From: Pseudobutyrivibrio xylanivorans DSM 14809
GTDB lineage: Bacteria > Bacillota > Clostridia > Lachnospirales > Lachnospiraceae
Assembly (NCBI RefSeq): GCF_900141825.1
Contig: NZ_FQYQ01000003.1
Location: 99,585 to 163,584 of the forward strand
Direction: 5' to 3'
Length of the DNA: 64,000 nucleotides
Shown: in pieces, positions 38,419-48,253 of the stretch
How the letters are laid out: every line of letters begins with the position of its first letter
How positions within the stretch are numbered: position 1 is the first letter of the stretch
Notes under the pieces: model-generated
Database searches by the model: none
The model's input: only the letters and a program-made list of their open reading frames with translations
What the model was told of the DNA's origin: nothing
Program-made: the position numbers and the translations under genes

Positions 38419-40779
38419 TTAAGCTTTAAGATTTATCCCCTTATTCTTAAGCTTCTCAATAATCTCGTCAACTACATTCTGAACCTCGTCATGTGTAAGA
38501 GTACGCTCATCATCCCCAAAGAGCAATCTTACGGTAATTGACTTGCTATCTCCATCTGAATAAACGTCAGATACACCGACCTTCTTCAAGATATCCTTAG
38601 CACTTTCTTTTATTGTATCATTTATTTCTGAAAATTTCTCGGCAATAAATGATAAATCTACTTCAATTGATGGATATTTTGATGGTTCTTCATATTTTAT
38701 TGGCTCTGGATTGATATCTGAAAGAGCTTCAACATCGATTTCTGCAAATACGATAGCCGCTTTCTTATCAATCTTCTTTGAAACTACTGGATGAGCAACG
38801 CCAATTTCACCAATCTGAACACCGTCAAGAATAAGGGCATTAAGATTCTTTGGATGCTCATATGAATGTGTAGCTTCAAGCTTCTTATATGTAAGAGCCT
38901 TATTTCTAACATCATCTACTGTCTCAGCGATCATATCGCGAAGCTCAAAATAAAGTTTCTCAAGTGACTTTGTCTTTGAGAATAATGTGATACAAAGTTT
39001 CTTCTTCTCATCGCAAAGGCCATCTGCCTTAAGTCCCTCAACAACGCGACCAACTTCGAAAATACCAAAATCAGTAGCATATCCTGTATTGTAATTAACC
39101 TGGCAAAGCTGTGTTGGAATCATTGAACGTCTAAGTGTCTCAATGTTAGGGTTTGTAGAATTTGCAAGCTTAACATTCTCTTCTACATCCATTCCAAGCT
39201 TCTTATATTCGTCAGCATACTGCCATACATAAGAATGAACCTCGTGGAGCTTAAATCTCTTAACAAGAATATCCTTAATTCTGTCTTCTACATTCTTTGT
39301 CTCGTCCATACGAACTGGGTAAAGAGGAGCAGCTGTTGTAACTAATTCAAAGTTATCATAACCGTAGATACGTGTAATCTCTTCGATAATATCTGCCTTT
39401 AAGCTGATATCCTTTGTAGCACGGTATGAAGGAACATCAACATGGAAGTTATCCCCTTCATGCTTAACCCCAAAACCTAAAGCTGTAAGAGTATCCACAA
39501 TGTGCTCGTTTGTGATCTCAATACCAGTGTACTTATCCACAAAGTTCTTGTCAAAATCAAGGGCAACGTGTGGATAATGGAATGCATATTCATCAGTAAG
39601 CGCTGACACAACCTTTACTCCTGGATCGATATCAAGAAGAAGCTTCATGAATCGAGCAATAGCAACTGTTGTCATCTCAGGGTCAAGGCTCTTCTCGTAA
39701 CGAGCAGAAGCGTCTGTTCTGTGAGCAAGACGAACTGCGCTCTTTCTGATTGAAGCAGCATTAAATGTAGCTGACTCAAGTGTGAGCTGTGTTGTATCCT
39801 CCACGATTTCTGAATCAAGACCACCCATGATACCTGCGATAGCAACTGGTGTGTTATCGTTGCAAATCATAAGAGTGTTCTCATCTATGTTTCTCTCAAC
39901 ACCATCAAGTGTTGTGAAAGTAAATGGCTTATCAAATCTCTTGATACGAATCTTGCCAACCTTTCTAGAATCAAAAGCATGCATTGGCTGACCCATTTCA
40001 AGCATGATGTAGTTAGTAAGGTCTGTAAGGAGATTGATTCCTCTCATACCACAGTAGAAAAGACGAATTCTCATATTCATAGGAGCAACGTTCTTTTCAA
40101 CGTTTTCTACCTTGATTGAAGAATATCTCTGGCAAAGCTCATCCTCAATCTTAAGATCAATCTTTTCAAGATTATCGTACTTGCTTAAGTCGATTGTAGG
40201 GAGCTCCTTAAGTGGACGCTTTGCAATTGTAGCAAACTCTCTTGCGATACCGTAGTGCCCCCAAAGATCAGGACGATTTGTAAGTGACTTGTTATCAACC
40301 TCAAAGATAATATCGTCAATTTCGTATAAATCCTTGATATCTGTTCCGTTGGCAACATCTTCTGTGATATCCATGATGCCATCGTTATTGTCAGAGATTC
40401 CGATTTCTTTCTCTGAACAGCACATACCGTGTGACTCAAAACCAGCGAGTGGACGTGGCGCAATTGTAATTTCACCAAGCTTTGCCCCAACCTTTGCAAA
40501 AGCTGTCTTCATACCAACACGAACATTTGGTGCTCCACAAACAACATCTGTAAGCTTTCCATCACCAGCATCTACCTTTAAAAGATGAAGCTTCTTCGAT
40601 TCTGGGTGCTCCTCTACTGACTTAATCTCAGCAACAACTACACCTGATAAATCCTCACCTTTATGGAAAATATCATTTTCAACCTCTGCTGTTGCAAGAG
40701 AGAACTTAGCAATAAGCTCCATCTTGTCGAGACCTGAAAGGTCAACAAAATCAGAGATCCAATTCATTGAAATAAACAT
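38419..40779 (-). CDS. pheT: Phenylalanyl-tRNA synthetase beta subunit
   Basis: 786 residues, full length. N-terminal MFISMNWISDFVDL, EMAP/tRNA-binding region with VVCGAPNVRVGMKTAFA (about 40-150), B3/B4 editing domain, B5 with SYRATKDISLKADIIEEITRIYGYDN-type region (about 460-490), and the C-terminal anticodon-binding fold ending before residue 786. Starts 14 nt after the pheS stop with GGGAGG. Confidence 0.96.
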   Translation of the reverse strand: MFISMNWISDFVDLSGLDKMELIAKFSLATAEVENDIFHKGEDLSGVVVAEIKSVEEHPESKKLHLLKVDAGDGKLTDVVCGAPNVRVGMKTAFAKVGAKLGEITIAPRPLAGFESHGMCCSEKEIGISDNNDGIMDITEDVANGTDIKDLYEIDDIIFEVDNKSLTNRPDLWGHYGIAREFATIAKRPLKELPTIDLSKYDNLEKIDLKIEDELCQRYSSIKVENVEKNVAPMNMRIRLFYCGMRGINLLTDLTNYIMLEMGQPMHAFDSRKVGKIRIKRFDKPFTFTTLDGVERNIDENTLMICNDNTPVAIAGIMGGLDSEIVEDTTQLTLESATFNAASIRKSAVRLAHRTDASARYEKSLDPEMTTVAIARFMKLLLDIDPGVKVVSALTDEYAFHYPHVALDFDKNFVDKYTGIEITNEHIVDTLTALGFGVKHEGDNFHVDVPSYRATKDISLKADIIEEITRIYGYDNFELVTTAAPLYPVRMDETKNVEDRIKDILVKRFKLHEVHSYVWQYADEYKKLGMDVEENVKLANSTNPNIETLRRSMIPTQLCQVNYNTGYATDFGIFEVGRVVEGLKADGLCDEKKKLCITLFSKTKSLEKLYFELRDMIAETVDDVRNKALTYKKLEATHSYEHPKNLNALILDGVQIGEIGVAHPVVSKKIDKKAAIVFAEIDVEALSDINPEPIKYEEPSKYPSIEVDLSFIAEKFSEINDTIKESAKDILKKVGVSDVYSDGDSKSITVRLLFGDDERTLTHDEVQNVVDEIIEKLKNKGINLKA

Positions 40780-40793
40780 TTATTCGTCCTCCC

Positions 40794-41849
40794 TTACTGC
40801 TCGTCATCTGTGAACTGAGCTAAGCTGTTAAGATTGCCGCTGTTCAAATCACGGATGTCCTTAATACCATATTTCATCATAGCAAGTCTTGTAAGACCAA
40901 GGCCAAATGCAAATCCAGTGTACTTCTCTGGGTCGATACCGCCCTCTTCAAGAACCTTTGGATGAACCATACCACATGGGCAAAGCTCAAGCCATCCTGA
41001 ATGCTTGCATGAAGGACAGCCTTTCCCGCCACAGTTAAGGCAGTTGATATCAAGCTCGAAACCTGGCTCCACAAATGGGAAGAAACCTGGGCGAAGACGA
41101 ACCTTAATATCTCTTCTAAATACTTCTGAAAGCATAGTCTTCATAAAGTAGATAAGGTTTGAAATAGAAATATCCTTACCTACCATAACACCTTCCATCT
41201 GGAAGAATGTATTCTCATGACATGCATCTGTAGCTTCGTTTCTGAAACAACGTCCTGGGAAGATAGCCTTAATAGGTGTACCATTCTCAAGAAGCTGCTT
41301 TCTATATTTCTTGTAAATAGCGTTCTGGGCAGCTGTAGTCTGAGACTTAAGAAGCTGACCATTCTCAAGATAATATGTATCCTGCATATCACGGGCAGGA
41401 TGATACTTAGGGATATTAACTGACTCGAAACACTCGTAGTCTGTAACCACCTCGCTGTAATCCTCAACGGTAAATCCCATTGATTTAAATATAGTCTCGC
41501 ACTGACGCTGAACAAGTGTGATTGGATGATAGCTTCCCTGATCAAAATGTTCTGGAAGGGAAATATCAAACTCTGGAACCTTATCGATTTCCTTCTGAAG
41601 CTCTAATGCTGCAAGCTCATCCTTCTTCTGAGCAATCTTGTCTGCAACAGTGTTCTTAAGCATGTTAATTTTCTGACCAAACTCTTTTTTCTCTTCCGCT
41701 GAGAGCTTGCCCATTTCTTTCATGGCAGCAGTAACGCTACCCTTTTTGCCAAGGTATGAAACTCTGATGTTCTCGAGCTCTTCAGAATTCTTAATATTCT
41801 GAAGTTCTGTCTCGAACTTGGCACTTAACTCTGAAATAATATCTACCAT
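40794..41849 (-). CDS. pheS: Phenylalanyl-tRNA synthetase alpha subunit
   Basis: 351 residues. N-terminal coiled coil (about 1-90) with SYLGKKGSVT, class-II motif 2 (FPGRCFRNEATDA), HTFFQMEG-like NTFFQMEGVMVG and motif 3 GFAFGLGLTRLAMMKYGI. A Cys-rich loop with CLNCGGKGCPSC and CPCGMVHP (about 270-300) could bind zinc, as in many Firmicute PheS. Forms the alpha2-beta2 enzyme with pheT. Confidence 0.97.
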   Translation of the reverse strand: MVDIISELSAKFETELQNIKNSEELENIRVSYLGKKGSVTAAMKEMGKLSAEEKKEFGQKINMLKNTVADKIAQKKDELAALELQKEIDKVPEFDISLPEHFDQGSYHPITLVQRQCETIFKSMGFTVEDYSEVVTDYECFESVNIPKYHPARDMQDTYYLENGQLLKSQTTAAQNAIYKKYRKQLLENGTPIKAIFPGRCFRNEATDACHENTFFQMEGVMVGKDISISNLIYFMKTMLSEVFRRDIKVRLRPGFFPFVEPGFELDINCLNCGGKGCPSCKHSGWLELCPCGMVHPKVLEEGGIDPEKYTGFAFGLGLTRLAMMKYGIKDIRDLNSGNLNSLAQFTDDEQ

Positions 41850-41886
41850 AGGTGGCCTCCCTAAACTAAATTCTCACTAAGTCAAA

Positions 41887-41915
41887 ATTTTAACAGTTGA
41901 AAGTGTTAAATTCAA
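41887..41915 (-). promoter_or_regulatory. Putative promoter of pheST
   Basis: Minus strand TTGAAT (41915-41910), 17-bp spacer, TAAAAT (41892-41887), in the gap between queA and pheS. No T-box was found here. Confidence 0.5.
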
Positions 41916-41923
41916 TACTTCTG

Positions 41924-42961
41924 CTACTCCTGTAAGTCAGTAATCATCATAGCATCACCAAAGGAGAAGAATCTGTATCTCTCCTTAACAGCCTCCTCAT
42001 ATGCTGCAAGCACATGCTCTCTTCCAGCCAATGCCGAAACCAACATAATAAGTGTAGACTGTGGAAGATGGAAATTGGTAATAAGACAATCTATTACCTT
42101 GAATTCATAACCAGGATAGATGAAAATCTGTGTCCATCCGCTCTTTGGAACAAGTGGCTTTCCTGGCTCCGCAGCTGATTCAAGAGTACGTGTGCTGGTA
42201 GTACCAACCGAAATAACTCTTCCTCCGTTAGCCTTTGTCTCATTAATAATATCGCAGGCTTCCTGTGTAAGCTCGTAATATTCTGAATGCATATGGTGAT
42301 CTAATACTTCATCCTCCTTAACAGGACGGAATGTACCAAGACCAACATGAAGAGTAACCTCTGCTATCTTCACACCCATTGCTTTTACTTCTTCAAGAAG
42401 CTCAGAAGTAAAATGAAGACCAGCTGTAGGCGCTGCGGCACTTCCATCAAACTTCGCATAAACAGTCTGATATCTGTCTCTATCCTGAAGCTTATGTGTT
42501 ATATATGGTGGAAGTGGCATCTCACCAAGCTTATCCAAAATCTCTTCGAAAATACCTTCGTATGAAAACTCAATGATACGATTACCTTCATCAACAATAT
42601 CAATAATCTTTCCGATTAAAAGACCATCTCCAAAGGAAATCTCCATACCAGGGCGTGCTTTCTTACCTGGCTTAACAAGACACTCCCACTGAGTATCGCT
42701 GAGTCTCTTTAATAGAAGAATCTCTACCTTTCCACCTGAGCCAACTCTGGCTCCATATAATCTTGCTGGAATAACACGAGTGTTATTGATAACCAGGCAG
42801 TCACCTGGTCTGAGATATTCTTTAATATCATAGAAATGGCGATGAACTGTCTCACCTGTGTTTTTGTCCAAGACCATAAGTCTTGAGTTACTTCTCTTTT
42901 CAAGAGGATCCTGAGCTATCAGCTCCTCAGGAAGCTCGTAATCAAAATCTTTTACTAACAT
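41924..42961 (-). CDS. queA: tRNA preQ1(34) S-adenosylmethionine ribosyltransferase-isomerase
   Basis: Makes epoxyqueuosine in tRNA from preQ1 and SAM. 345 residues, usual length. [23 protein letters not shown] at the N-terminus (first part), [32 protein letters not shown] and [14 protein letters not shown] are all queuosine-family signatures. Other queuosine genes are not in the window. Confidence 0.97.
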   Translation of the reverse strand: MLVKDFDYELPEELIAQDPLEKRSNSRLMVLDKNTGETVHRHFYDIKEYLRPGDCLVINNTRVIPARLYGARVGSGGKVEILLLKRLSDTQWECLVKPGKKARPGMEISFGDGLLIGKIIDIVDEGNRIIEFSYEGIFEEILDKLGEMPLPPYITHKLQDRDRYQTVYAKFDGSAAAPTAGLHFTSELLEEVKAMGVKIAEVTLHVGLGTFRPVKEDEVLDHHMHSEYYELTQEACDIINETKANGGRVISVGTTSTRTLESAAEPGKPLVPKSGWTQIFIYPGYEFKVIDCLITNFHLPQSTLIMLVSALAGREHVLAAYEEAVKERYRFFSFGDAMMITDLQE

Positions 42962-43013
42962 CTTAATTTCTTTCTAAATCATTTATAAACATTCAACCTA
43001 GTTTAGCACAGAA

Positions 43014-43886
43014 TTACTTAGTAGTCCAATTGCTAAAATGCTTCGCCTTAAAGTCAATTTTAAACTTTTCCCATGCCTGTCCAAATGCGTCTGCAAAAAA
43101 TACATTAGCCTCTGCTGCCATAAGCATGAAGTACATACAAAAGTAAAGCCAGAACATAAAAATCATCATGGTAGCAAGGGCTCCGTACATAGAAAAACCA
43201 TTAAAATACTTTACCCAAATAGCAAGGAACAAACTGAATACATACCAGCTAACCGCACATATTATTCCGCCTGGAAGCTGACTCATAAACTTTAGATTTT
43301 TATTTGGCAACGCTGTAAATAAAAACGTAAATACGATAACCAAAAAAATAAACACAAAAATACTTCTAAACAAAGGACGTATTCCAAACACATAAGCAAG
43401 AAAACCATATGTGCTCTTGGCATAGCCCTGAAGCTTTTGGGTAAATACAAGCATAAGCATGATTACCACAATAATTGAAAGAAGAAACATCGTGTAGAAA
43501 ATAGCTTTAAGTCGTCTGGCGAACCAGTTTCTTGTTTCTTCTATCTGATTAACCTGGTTAAGACCAACCATAAGATTCTGAAAGGCTTTTCCAGAAGACC
43601 AGATGGCCATCAATGCAGAAATAGAAATTGCACCAACTGACCCCTTTGTAACAAGGTCAACCACCTTAGCCATAAATGGAGAAAACTCCGCCGGAATAAC
43701 CTCATAAATCAGCTCATTGAGATAATGGCTGATAGATGGAATTAAGCCCGCAATCCATACCAAAAGCATAGTCACAGGGATTGCAGTCATAATGATAAAG
43801 TAGGCTGTCTGAGCAGCATACGCACCAATATTATCCCTGCCACATTTATCTAAATATGTTTTTCCATATCCTAAAAATGTCCACAT
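43014..43886 (-). CDS. YihY/virulence factor BrkB family membrane protein
   Basis: 290 residues with about six membrane segments. Seen: AAQTAYFIIMTAIPVTMLL at the start, the conserved SSGKAFQNLMVGLNQ and RNWFARRLKAI middle part, and WYVFSLFLAIWVKYFNGFSMYGALATMMIFMFWLY-type end, all features of YihY proteins (once misnamed RNase BN). Function in the family is unsettled. Downstream of the 6S-like RNA terminator, so it has its own transcription unit. Confidence 0.88.
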   Translation of the reverse strand: MWTFLGYGKTYLDKCGRDNIGAYAAQTAYFIIMTAIPVTMLLVWIAGLIPSISHYLNELIYEVIPAEFSPFMAKVVDLVTKGSVGAISISALMAIWSSGKAFQNLMVGLNQVNQIEETRNWFARRLKAIFYTMFLLSIIVVIMLMLVFTQKLQGYAKSTYGFLAYVFGIRPLFRSIFVFIFLVIVFTFLFTALPNKNLKFMSQLPGGIICAVSWYVFSLFLAIWVKYFNGFSMYGALATMMIFMFWLYFCMYFMLMAAEANVFFADAFGQAWEKFKIDFKAKHFSNWTTK

Positions 43887-43918
43887 AAAATATTCTCCTC
43901 AACGCCTAAATTTTAACA

Positions 43919-43950
43919 AAGAAAAAGCGTCTATGCAACGCATAGACGCT
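43919..43950 (-). terminator. Terminator of the 6S-like RNA
   Basis: AGCGTCTATG-CGTTG-CATAGACGCT hairpin followed by TTTTC on the minus strand, 16 nt after the closing stem of the RNA. Confidence 0.8.
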
Positions 43951-43966
43951 TCAGTTTTCATTTAAA

Positions 43967-44149
43967 ACCTAACCCGGAGGTGCCGGGCCTATCAATTGAC
44001 TCCTAGCGCCAGCTAGGTGGATCGCCGCAACTAATCTTTTGCCTTCCACTGCAAAGGAGGCCTGACAGCCGATTAGAAATATAAGCATTCCATTTAAAGT
44101 AAATGTAGGTTCAAAAAGGATAAGTTAAATCGTACATCCCAGGTTAGGT
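43967..44149 (-). ncRNA. ssrS: Probable 6S RNA
   Basis: About 183 nt closed by an 8-bp terminal stem ACCTAACC/GGTTAGGT. The minus-strand 5' part CCTGGGATGTACG resembles the start of 6S RNA (in E. coli CTGAGATGTTCG) and the 3' part GGCACCTCCGGG is its partner. The middle is a mostly paired rod with internal stems CTAATC/GATTAG, GCCTCC/GGAAGGC and CCTAGC/GCTAGG. A promoter lies upstream and a terminator downstream. 6S RNA binds the sigma-A polymerase. Recognised by shape and end motifs, not by search. Confidence 0.6.
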
Positions 44150-44173
44150 AAAAGTCGGTATCTTGTACCTGCA

Positions 44174-44201
44174 ATTATATTACATCATATTTGTGACAAA
44201 A
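44174..44201 (-). promoter_or_regulatory. Putative promoter of the 6S-like RNA
   Basis: Minus strand TATAAT (44179-44174) with TTTTGT (44201-44196) at 16 bp. Predicted start is about 17 nt before the closing stem. Confidence 0.5.
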
Positions 44202-44243
44202 TAAAGAACTGTTTTTTCACAATTTAATCATATTCGTGTTATA

Positions 44244-44293
44244 AAAAACAAAAGCACCCTAAATTACATATTTTTATGTAACATTAGGGTGCT
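44244..44293 (-). terminator. Terminator of pckA
   Basis: AGCACCCTAA/TTAGGGTGCT stem with a long AT loop (44293-44253), followed by TTTTGTTTTTT on the minus strand. Confidence 0.85.
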
Positions 44294-44325
44294 AAAATTT
44301 ATTAATTAAGTATCAAAACTAAATT

Positions 44326-45939
44326 TTAGAGCTGTGGACCTGCAGAAACAAGTGCCTTACCAGCCTCATTTGTTGTGTACTTAACGAAGTTCTTGTTGAA
44401 TCTTGCAGCAAGATCCTTAGCCTTCTCTTCCCACTCAGAAGCGTTAGCATATGTGTCTCTAGGATCAAGAATCTTAGGATCAACACCTGGAAGCTCTGTA
44501 GGAACCTCGAAGTTGAACATAGGAATTGTCTTTGTAGGAGCCTTGTTGATGTCACCAGAAAGGATTGCATCAATGATTCCTCTTGTATCCTTAATTGTGA
44601 TACGCTTTCCTGTTCCGTTCCAACCTGTGTTTACAAGGTAAGCCTTTGCTCCAGACTTCTCCATCTTCTTAACAAGCTCCTCAGCGTACTTTGTAGGATG
44701 AAGCTCAAGGAATGCCTGACCGAAGCAAGCAGAGAATGTAGGTGTAGGCTCTGTGATACCTCTCTCTGTACCAGCAAGCTTAGCTGTGAAACCAGAAAGG
44801 AAGTAGTACTTTGTCTGCTCTGGTGTAAGGATAGATACTGGAGGAAGTACTCCGAATGCATCAGCTGAAAGGAAGATAACATTCTTAGCATCTGGACCTG
44901 CAGAAACAGGGTTAACCTTCTGTACAATATTCTCGATGTGGTTGATTGGGTAAGATACACGAGTATTCTCTGTAACGCTCTTATCCTCAAAATCAATCTT
45001 GCCATCAGCAGCTACTGTTACGTTCTCAAGAAGAGCATCTCTCTTGATTGCGTTGTAGATATCTGGCTCAGATTCCTTATCAAGGCCGATAACCTTAGCG
45101 TAGCAACCACCTTCGAAGTTGAATACACCATTGTCATCCCAGCCGTGCTCGTCATCACCAATAAGGAGACGCTTAGGATCTGTAGAAAGTGTTGTCTTAC
45201 CTGTACCAGAAAGACCAAAGAAGATTGCTGTGTTCTTTCCGTCTTTGTCTGTGTTAGCTGAGCAGTGCATTGAAGCCATGCCCTTAAGTGGAAGGTAGTA
45301 GTTCATCATAGAGAACATACCCTTCTTCATCTCTCCGCCGTACCATGTATTGATGATAACCTGCTCACGAGATGTGATATTGAAAGCTACGCAAGTCTCA
45401 GAGTTAAGACCAAGCTCCTTGAAGTTTTCAACCTTAGCCTTTGATGCATTGTAAACTACGAAATCTGGCTCGAAGTTTGCAAGCTCTTCTGCTGTAGGCT
45501 GGATGAACATGTTCTTAACAAAGTGAGCCTGCCAAGCAACCTCAACGATGAAACGAACTGCCATACGGCTATCCTTGTTAGCTCCGCAGAATGCATCTAC
45601 TACATAAAGATCCTTGTTTGAAAGCTCTTTCTTAGCGATTTCCTTAACTGCTGCCCAAGTCTCCTCGCTCATTCTGTGGTTATCGTTTGGATACTCCTCT
45701 GATGTCCACCATACAGTGTTCTCAGAGTTCTTATCTACTACGATATACTTATCTTTAGGTGAACGACCTGTATAAATACCAGTCATAACGTTAACAGCGC
45801 CAAGCTCTGTCTCTTTACCTACCTCATACCCCTCAAGCTTAGAATCAATCTCTTCCTTGTAGAGATCCTCATAAGAAGGATTATGAACAATATTAGTTGT
45901 TCCTGTGATGCCATACTTTGTCAAATCGATACTAGCCAT
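44326..45939 (-). CDS. pckA: Phosphoenolpyruvate carboxykinase (ATP)
   Basis: 537 residues. Interconverts oxaloacetate and PEP; in fermentative anaerobes it often runs toward oxaloacetate, fixing CO2 and making ATP. Seen: [26 protein letters not shown]-loop [24 protein letters not shown] metal site and [11 protein letters not shown]. Has its own promoter and a leader with alternative hairpins, divergent from citrate synthase; the two enzymes meet at oxaloacetate. Confidence 0.97.
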   Translation of the reverse strand: MASIDLTKYGITGTTNIVHNPSYEDLYKEEIDSKLEGYEVGKETELGAVNVMTGIYTGRSPKDKYIVVDKNSENTVWWTSEEYPNDNHRMSEETWAAVKEIAKKELSNKDLYVVDAFCGANKDSRMAVRFIVEVAWQAHFVKNMFIQPTAEELANFEPDFVVYNASKAKVENFKELGLNSETCVAFNITSREQVIINTWYGGEMKKGMFSMMNYYLPLKGMASMHCSANTDKDGKNTAIFFGLSGTGKTTLSTDPKRLLIGDDEHGWDDNGVFNFEGGCYAKVIGLDKESEPDIYNAIKRDALLENVTVAADGKIDFEDKSVTENTRVSYPINHIENIVQKVNPVSAGPDAKNVIFLSADAFGVLPPVSILTPEQTKYYFLSGFTAKLAGTERGITEPTPTFSACFGQAFLELHPTKYAEELVKKMEKSGAKAYLVNTGWNGTGKRITIKDTRGIIDAILSGDINKAPTKTIPMFNFEVPTELPGVDPKILDPRDTYANASEWEEKAKDLAARFNKNFVKYTTNEAGKALVSAGPQL

Positions 45940-46026
45940 CTTATCTTACCTCGCTTTTCTAAATATAATTTTTAACTAGCTAACCCCTATATATTAAAGG
46001 TTTATAACTAATTTTCGCTAGTTATC

Positions 46027-46055
46027 ATTCTAGACGTTACACAAATTATTGTCAA
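46027..46055 (-). promoter_or_regulatory. Sigma-A promoter of pckA
   Basis: Minus strand TTGACA (46055-46050), 17-bp spacer, TAGAAT (46032-46027), close to consensus. The leader of about 80 nt holds ATAACTA/TAGTTAT and a distal GCTAGTTA that could pair alternatively with TAACTAGC. Confidence 0.75.
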
Positions 46056-46190
46056 TAAATTCACAAAAAAAGTGTTTTATGATTTGTACAATTTTTATCA
46101 CTAAAATTAAGCAATTTGCTAACTATAAAAAATTTCATAAATTTGCCCATATCTCTTGCAAATTAACTTAAATAAATGTAACAATTAAGC

Positions 46191-46253
46191 TTGTATATTT
46201 ACCTTATTTTATGGTAGTATACTTTAAATTACAGTTTAGCACACTAAAGTGTG
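46191..46253 (+). promoter_or_regulatory. Promoter and operator-like palindrome of citrate synthase
   Basis: TTGTAT (46191-46196), 18-bp spacer, TAGTAT (46215-46220). CACACT-AA-AGTGTG (46240-46253) just after the start site could be an operator or a small 5' hairpin. Between this and the pckA promoter only AT-rich sequence is seen. Confidence 0.5.
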
Positions 46254-46280
46254 AAATAGTTTTAAGGAGGATTATGTTAC

Positions 46281-47654
46281 ATGGTAATTGAGAATTATAG
46301 CGAGATAACTCCTGAATTGGAACAGCTGGCAGAGCTTTCCAAAAAATCTTCATATATAGATCCAGAGTTGTACACAACATACGATGTAAAAAGAGGTCTT
46401 CGTGATCTTAATGGTAAGGGTGTCCTGGTTGGTATTACAGAAATATCAGAGGTTAATTCAAAAAAGTTCGTTGATGGAAAAGAGGTTCCTTGCGACGGTC
46501 AGCTTTTCTATCGTGGTTACAATGTACGTGACTTAGTTAAGAATCTTCCACAGGAGCAGCATTTTGGATTCGAGGAATGTGCATATCTTTTATTATTTGG
46601 CACATTACCTACAAAGGAACAACTGGAAGATTTCAAAGGCATCCTAGCTCACTACCGCTCTCTTCCGCCAAATTTCGTTCGTGATATGATTATGAAGAGC
46701 CCATCAAAAGACATGATGAATTCACTTGCTCGTTCAGTACTTGCTCTTTATTCATACGACGATTACGCTGATGATACTTCAGAGCCAAACGTATTAAGAC
46801 AGTGCTTACAGCTCATTGCTAATTTCCCATTGCTTTCGGTTTATAGCTATGCAGCTTATGATTACTATTATAATGAGAATTCTCTCATCATTCATCAGCC
46901 AAGACCTGATTATTCTACAGCAGAGAACATCCTTCACTGCTTAAGACCAGATAGCAAATTTACTCCACTTGAGGCAAAGCTTCTTGATGTTGCATTGATT
47001 CTTCATATGGAGCACGGTGGTGGTAACAACTCTACATTTACTACTCACCTTGTTTCATCTTCTGGTACAGATACATACGCAGCTATCGCGGCAGCTCTTG
47101 GTTCACTTAAGGGACCAAAACACGGTGGTGCTAATATCAAAGTAGTAAAGATGTTTGATGAAATGAAGTCTGTTATAAAGGATTGGGAAGACGAAGAGGA
47201 AGTAGGAAATTACCTTCGTGCTCTTCTTCACGGAGAAGCCTTCGATAGACAGGGACTTATCTATGGTATGGGACACGCTATCTATTCTGTTTCAGATCCA
47301 CGTGCTCTTACATTCCATTCATTCGTTGAAGATCTTGCCATTGAAAAGGGCATGGAAAAAGAATATCGTCTTTACGAATTAGTAGCAAAGCTCGCTCCAA
47401 AGATTATCGCTGAGGAGAGAAAAATCTATAAGGGTGTTTCACCTAATGTGGATTTCTATTCAGGATTCGTTTATCAGATGCTTGGCATTCCTGGAGAGCT
47501 ATTCACTCCTATCTTTGCAATCGCTCGTATCGCTGGCTGGAGTGCTCACCGCATGGAGGAAATCTGTCATAAGGGTAAGATTATGAGACCTGCTTACATG
47601 ACAGTATGCCAGCATAAGAAATACATTCCAATTGAAGAGAGAGTTGTGGATTAA
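46281..47654 (+). CDS. gltA: Citrate synthase
   Basis: Condenses oxaloacetate and acetyl-CoA. 457 residues. Catalytic residues are visible: His in LHMEHGGGNNSTF, His in GMGHAIYSVSDPR and Asp in NVDFYSGFVYQ. LKGPKHGGAN is also typical. The N-terminus is ~50 residues longer than short bacterial forms. AGGAGG lies 10 nt before the ATG; an ATG 7 nt upstream is out of frame. In an anaerobe it probably serves 2-oxoglutarate supply for the glutamate genes at the left of the window. Confidence 0.96.
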   Translation: MVIENYSEITPELEQLAELSKKSSYIDPELYTTYDVKRGLRDLNGKGVLVGITEISEVNSKKFVDGKEVPCDGQLFYRGYNVRDLVKNLPQEQHFGFEECAYLLLFGTLPTKEQLEDFKGILAHYRSLPPNFVRDMIMKSPSKDMMNSLARSVLALYSYDDYADDTSEPNVLRQCLQLIANFPLLSVYSYAAYDYYYNENSLIIHQPRPDYSTAENILHCLRPDSKFTPLEAKLLDVALILHMEHGGGNNSTFTTHLVSSSGTDTYAAIAAALGSLKGPKHGGANIKVVKMFDEMKSVIKDWEDEEEVGNYLRALLHGEAFDRQGLIYGMGHAIYSVSDPRALTFHSFVEDLAIEKGMEKEYRLYELVAKLAPKIIAEERKIYKGVSPNVDFYSGFVYQMLGIPGELFTPIFAIARIAGWSAHRMEEICHKGKIMRPAYMTVCQHKKYIPIEERVVD

Positions 47655-47666
47655 AGAAATGCATTT

Positions 47667-47699
47667 AAGGATTCTAGTTTTTGACTAGAATCCTTTTTT
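47667..47699 (+). terminator. Terminator of citrate synthase
   Basis: GGATTCTAGT-TTTTG-ACTAGAATCC followed by TTTTTTATTTT. A second perfect stem TTTTCAAGC/GCTTGAAAA follows at 47701-47720. Confidence 0.9.
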
Positions 47700-47716
47700 A
47701 TTTTCAAGCCTGCTTG

Positions 47717-48252
47717 AAAATGGGACTGTGGCAAACCACCAGCCCTTCAAAACACATATATTCAGGGAATCTACAGTGTTTTTCGTATTTTTCTCAAAAA
47801 ACACTGTATGGTTTTTCTTTTTAGTAGACACTCCTACACTAGATGAGTCTAATCTACTCTCAAAATCCTATTCCAATTTTTCCAATAAGAGTATTAATTC
47901 TCTTATACTCTATTGTGAGTTGAAAATATACAGTGTTTATTTACTTTTTTGTAAAAACACTGTATATGCAGGAAATAACTACTCTTACAAGAGATTCATT
48001 TACGTAATAATGCTCTTTTTCCACGATTATTCCGTAAGCAATAATCCACATATTTACTTATATATCCATCTACTTCTATATAGCCATTCAATTATACACA
48101 TCACTCAAAATATGTTCCCGAAATAATACTCACTCTATCAAAACTCTACGTAACAAAAGCATAAACCATACCATTTTTCCGTAAATCGCAGTTTTAGCAT
48201 ATATTTGCCCTAAATATATCTATTCACTGGGGCCTCGCCACAGTCCAATTTT
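47717..48252. mobile_element. 536-bp element with terminal inverted repeats, no transposase (MITE-like)
   Basis: Ends are AAAATGGGACTGTGGC (47717-47732) and GCCACAGTCCAATTTT (48237-48252), a 16-bp inverted repeat with one mismatch. The inside is very AT-rich and has no convincing gene on either strand. It carries two similar hairpins built from the same arm: TACAGTGTTTTT/AAAAAACACTGTA (47772-47808) and TATACAGTGTTT/AAACACTGTATA (47927-47966). A target duplication is not clear. Together with the next entry it accounts for the gene-free stretch 47.7-48.45 kb. Confidence 0.5.
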
Positions 48253-48253
48253 A

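Noticed and set aside
47728..48126. 132-codon plus-strand open frame
   Set aside because: It lies inside the inverted-repeat element, crosses both internal hairpins, has no ribosome binding site and shows a Tyr/Phe/Ser/Ile-rich translation typical of random AT-rich DNA.
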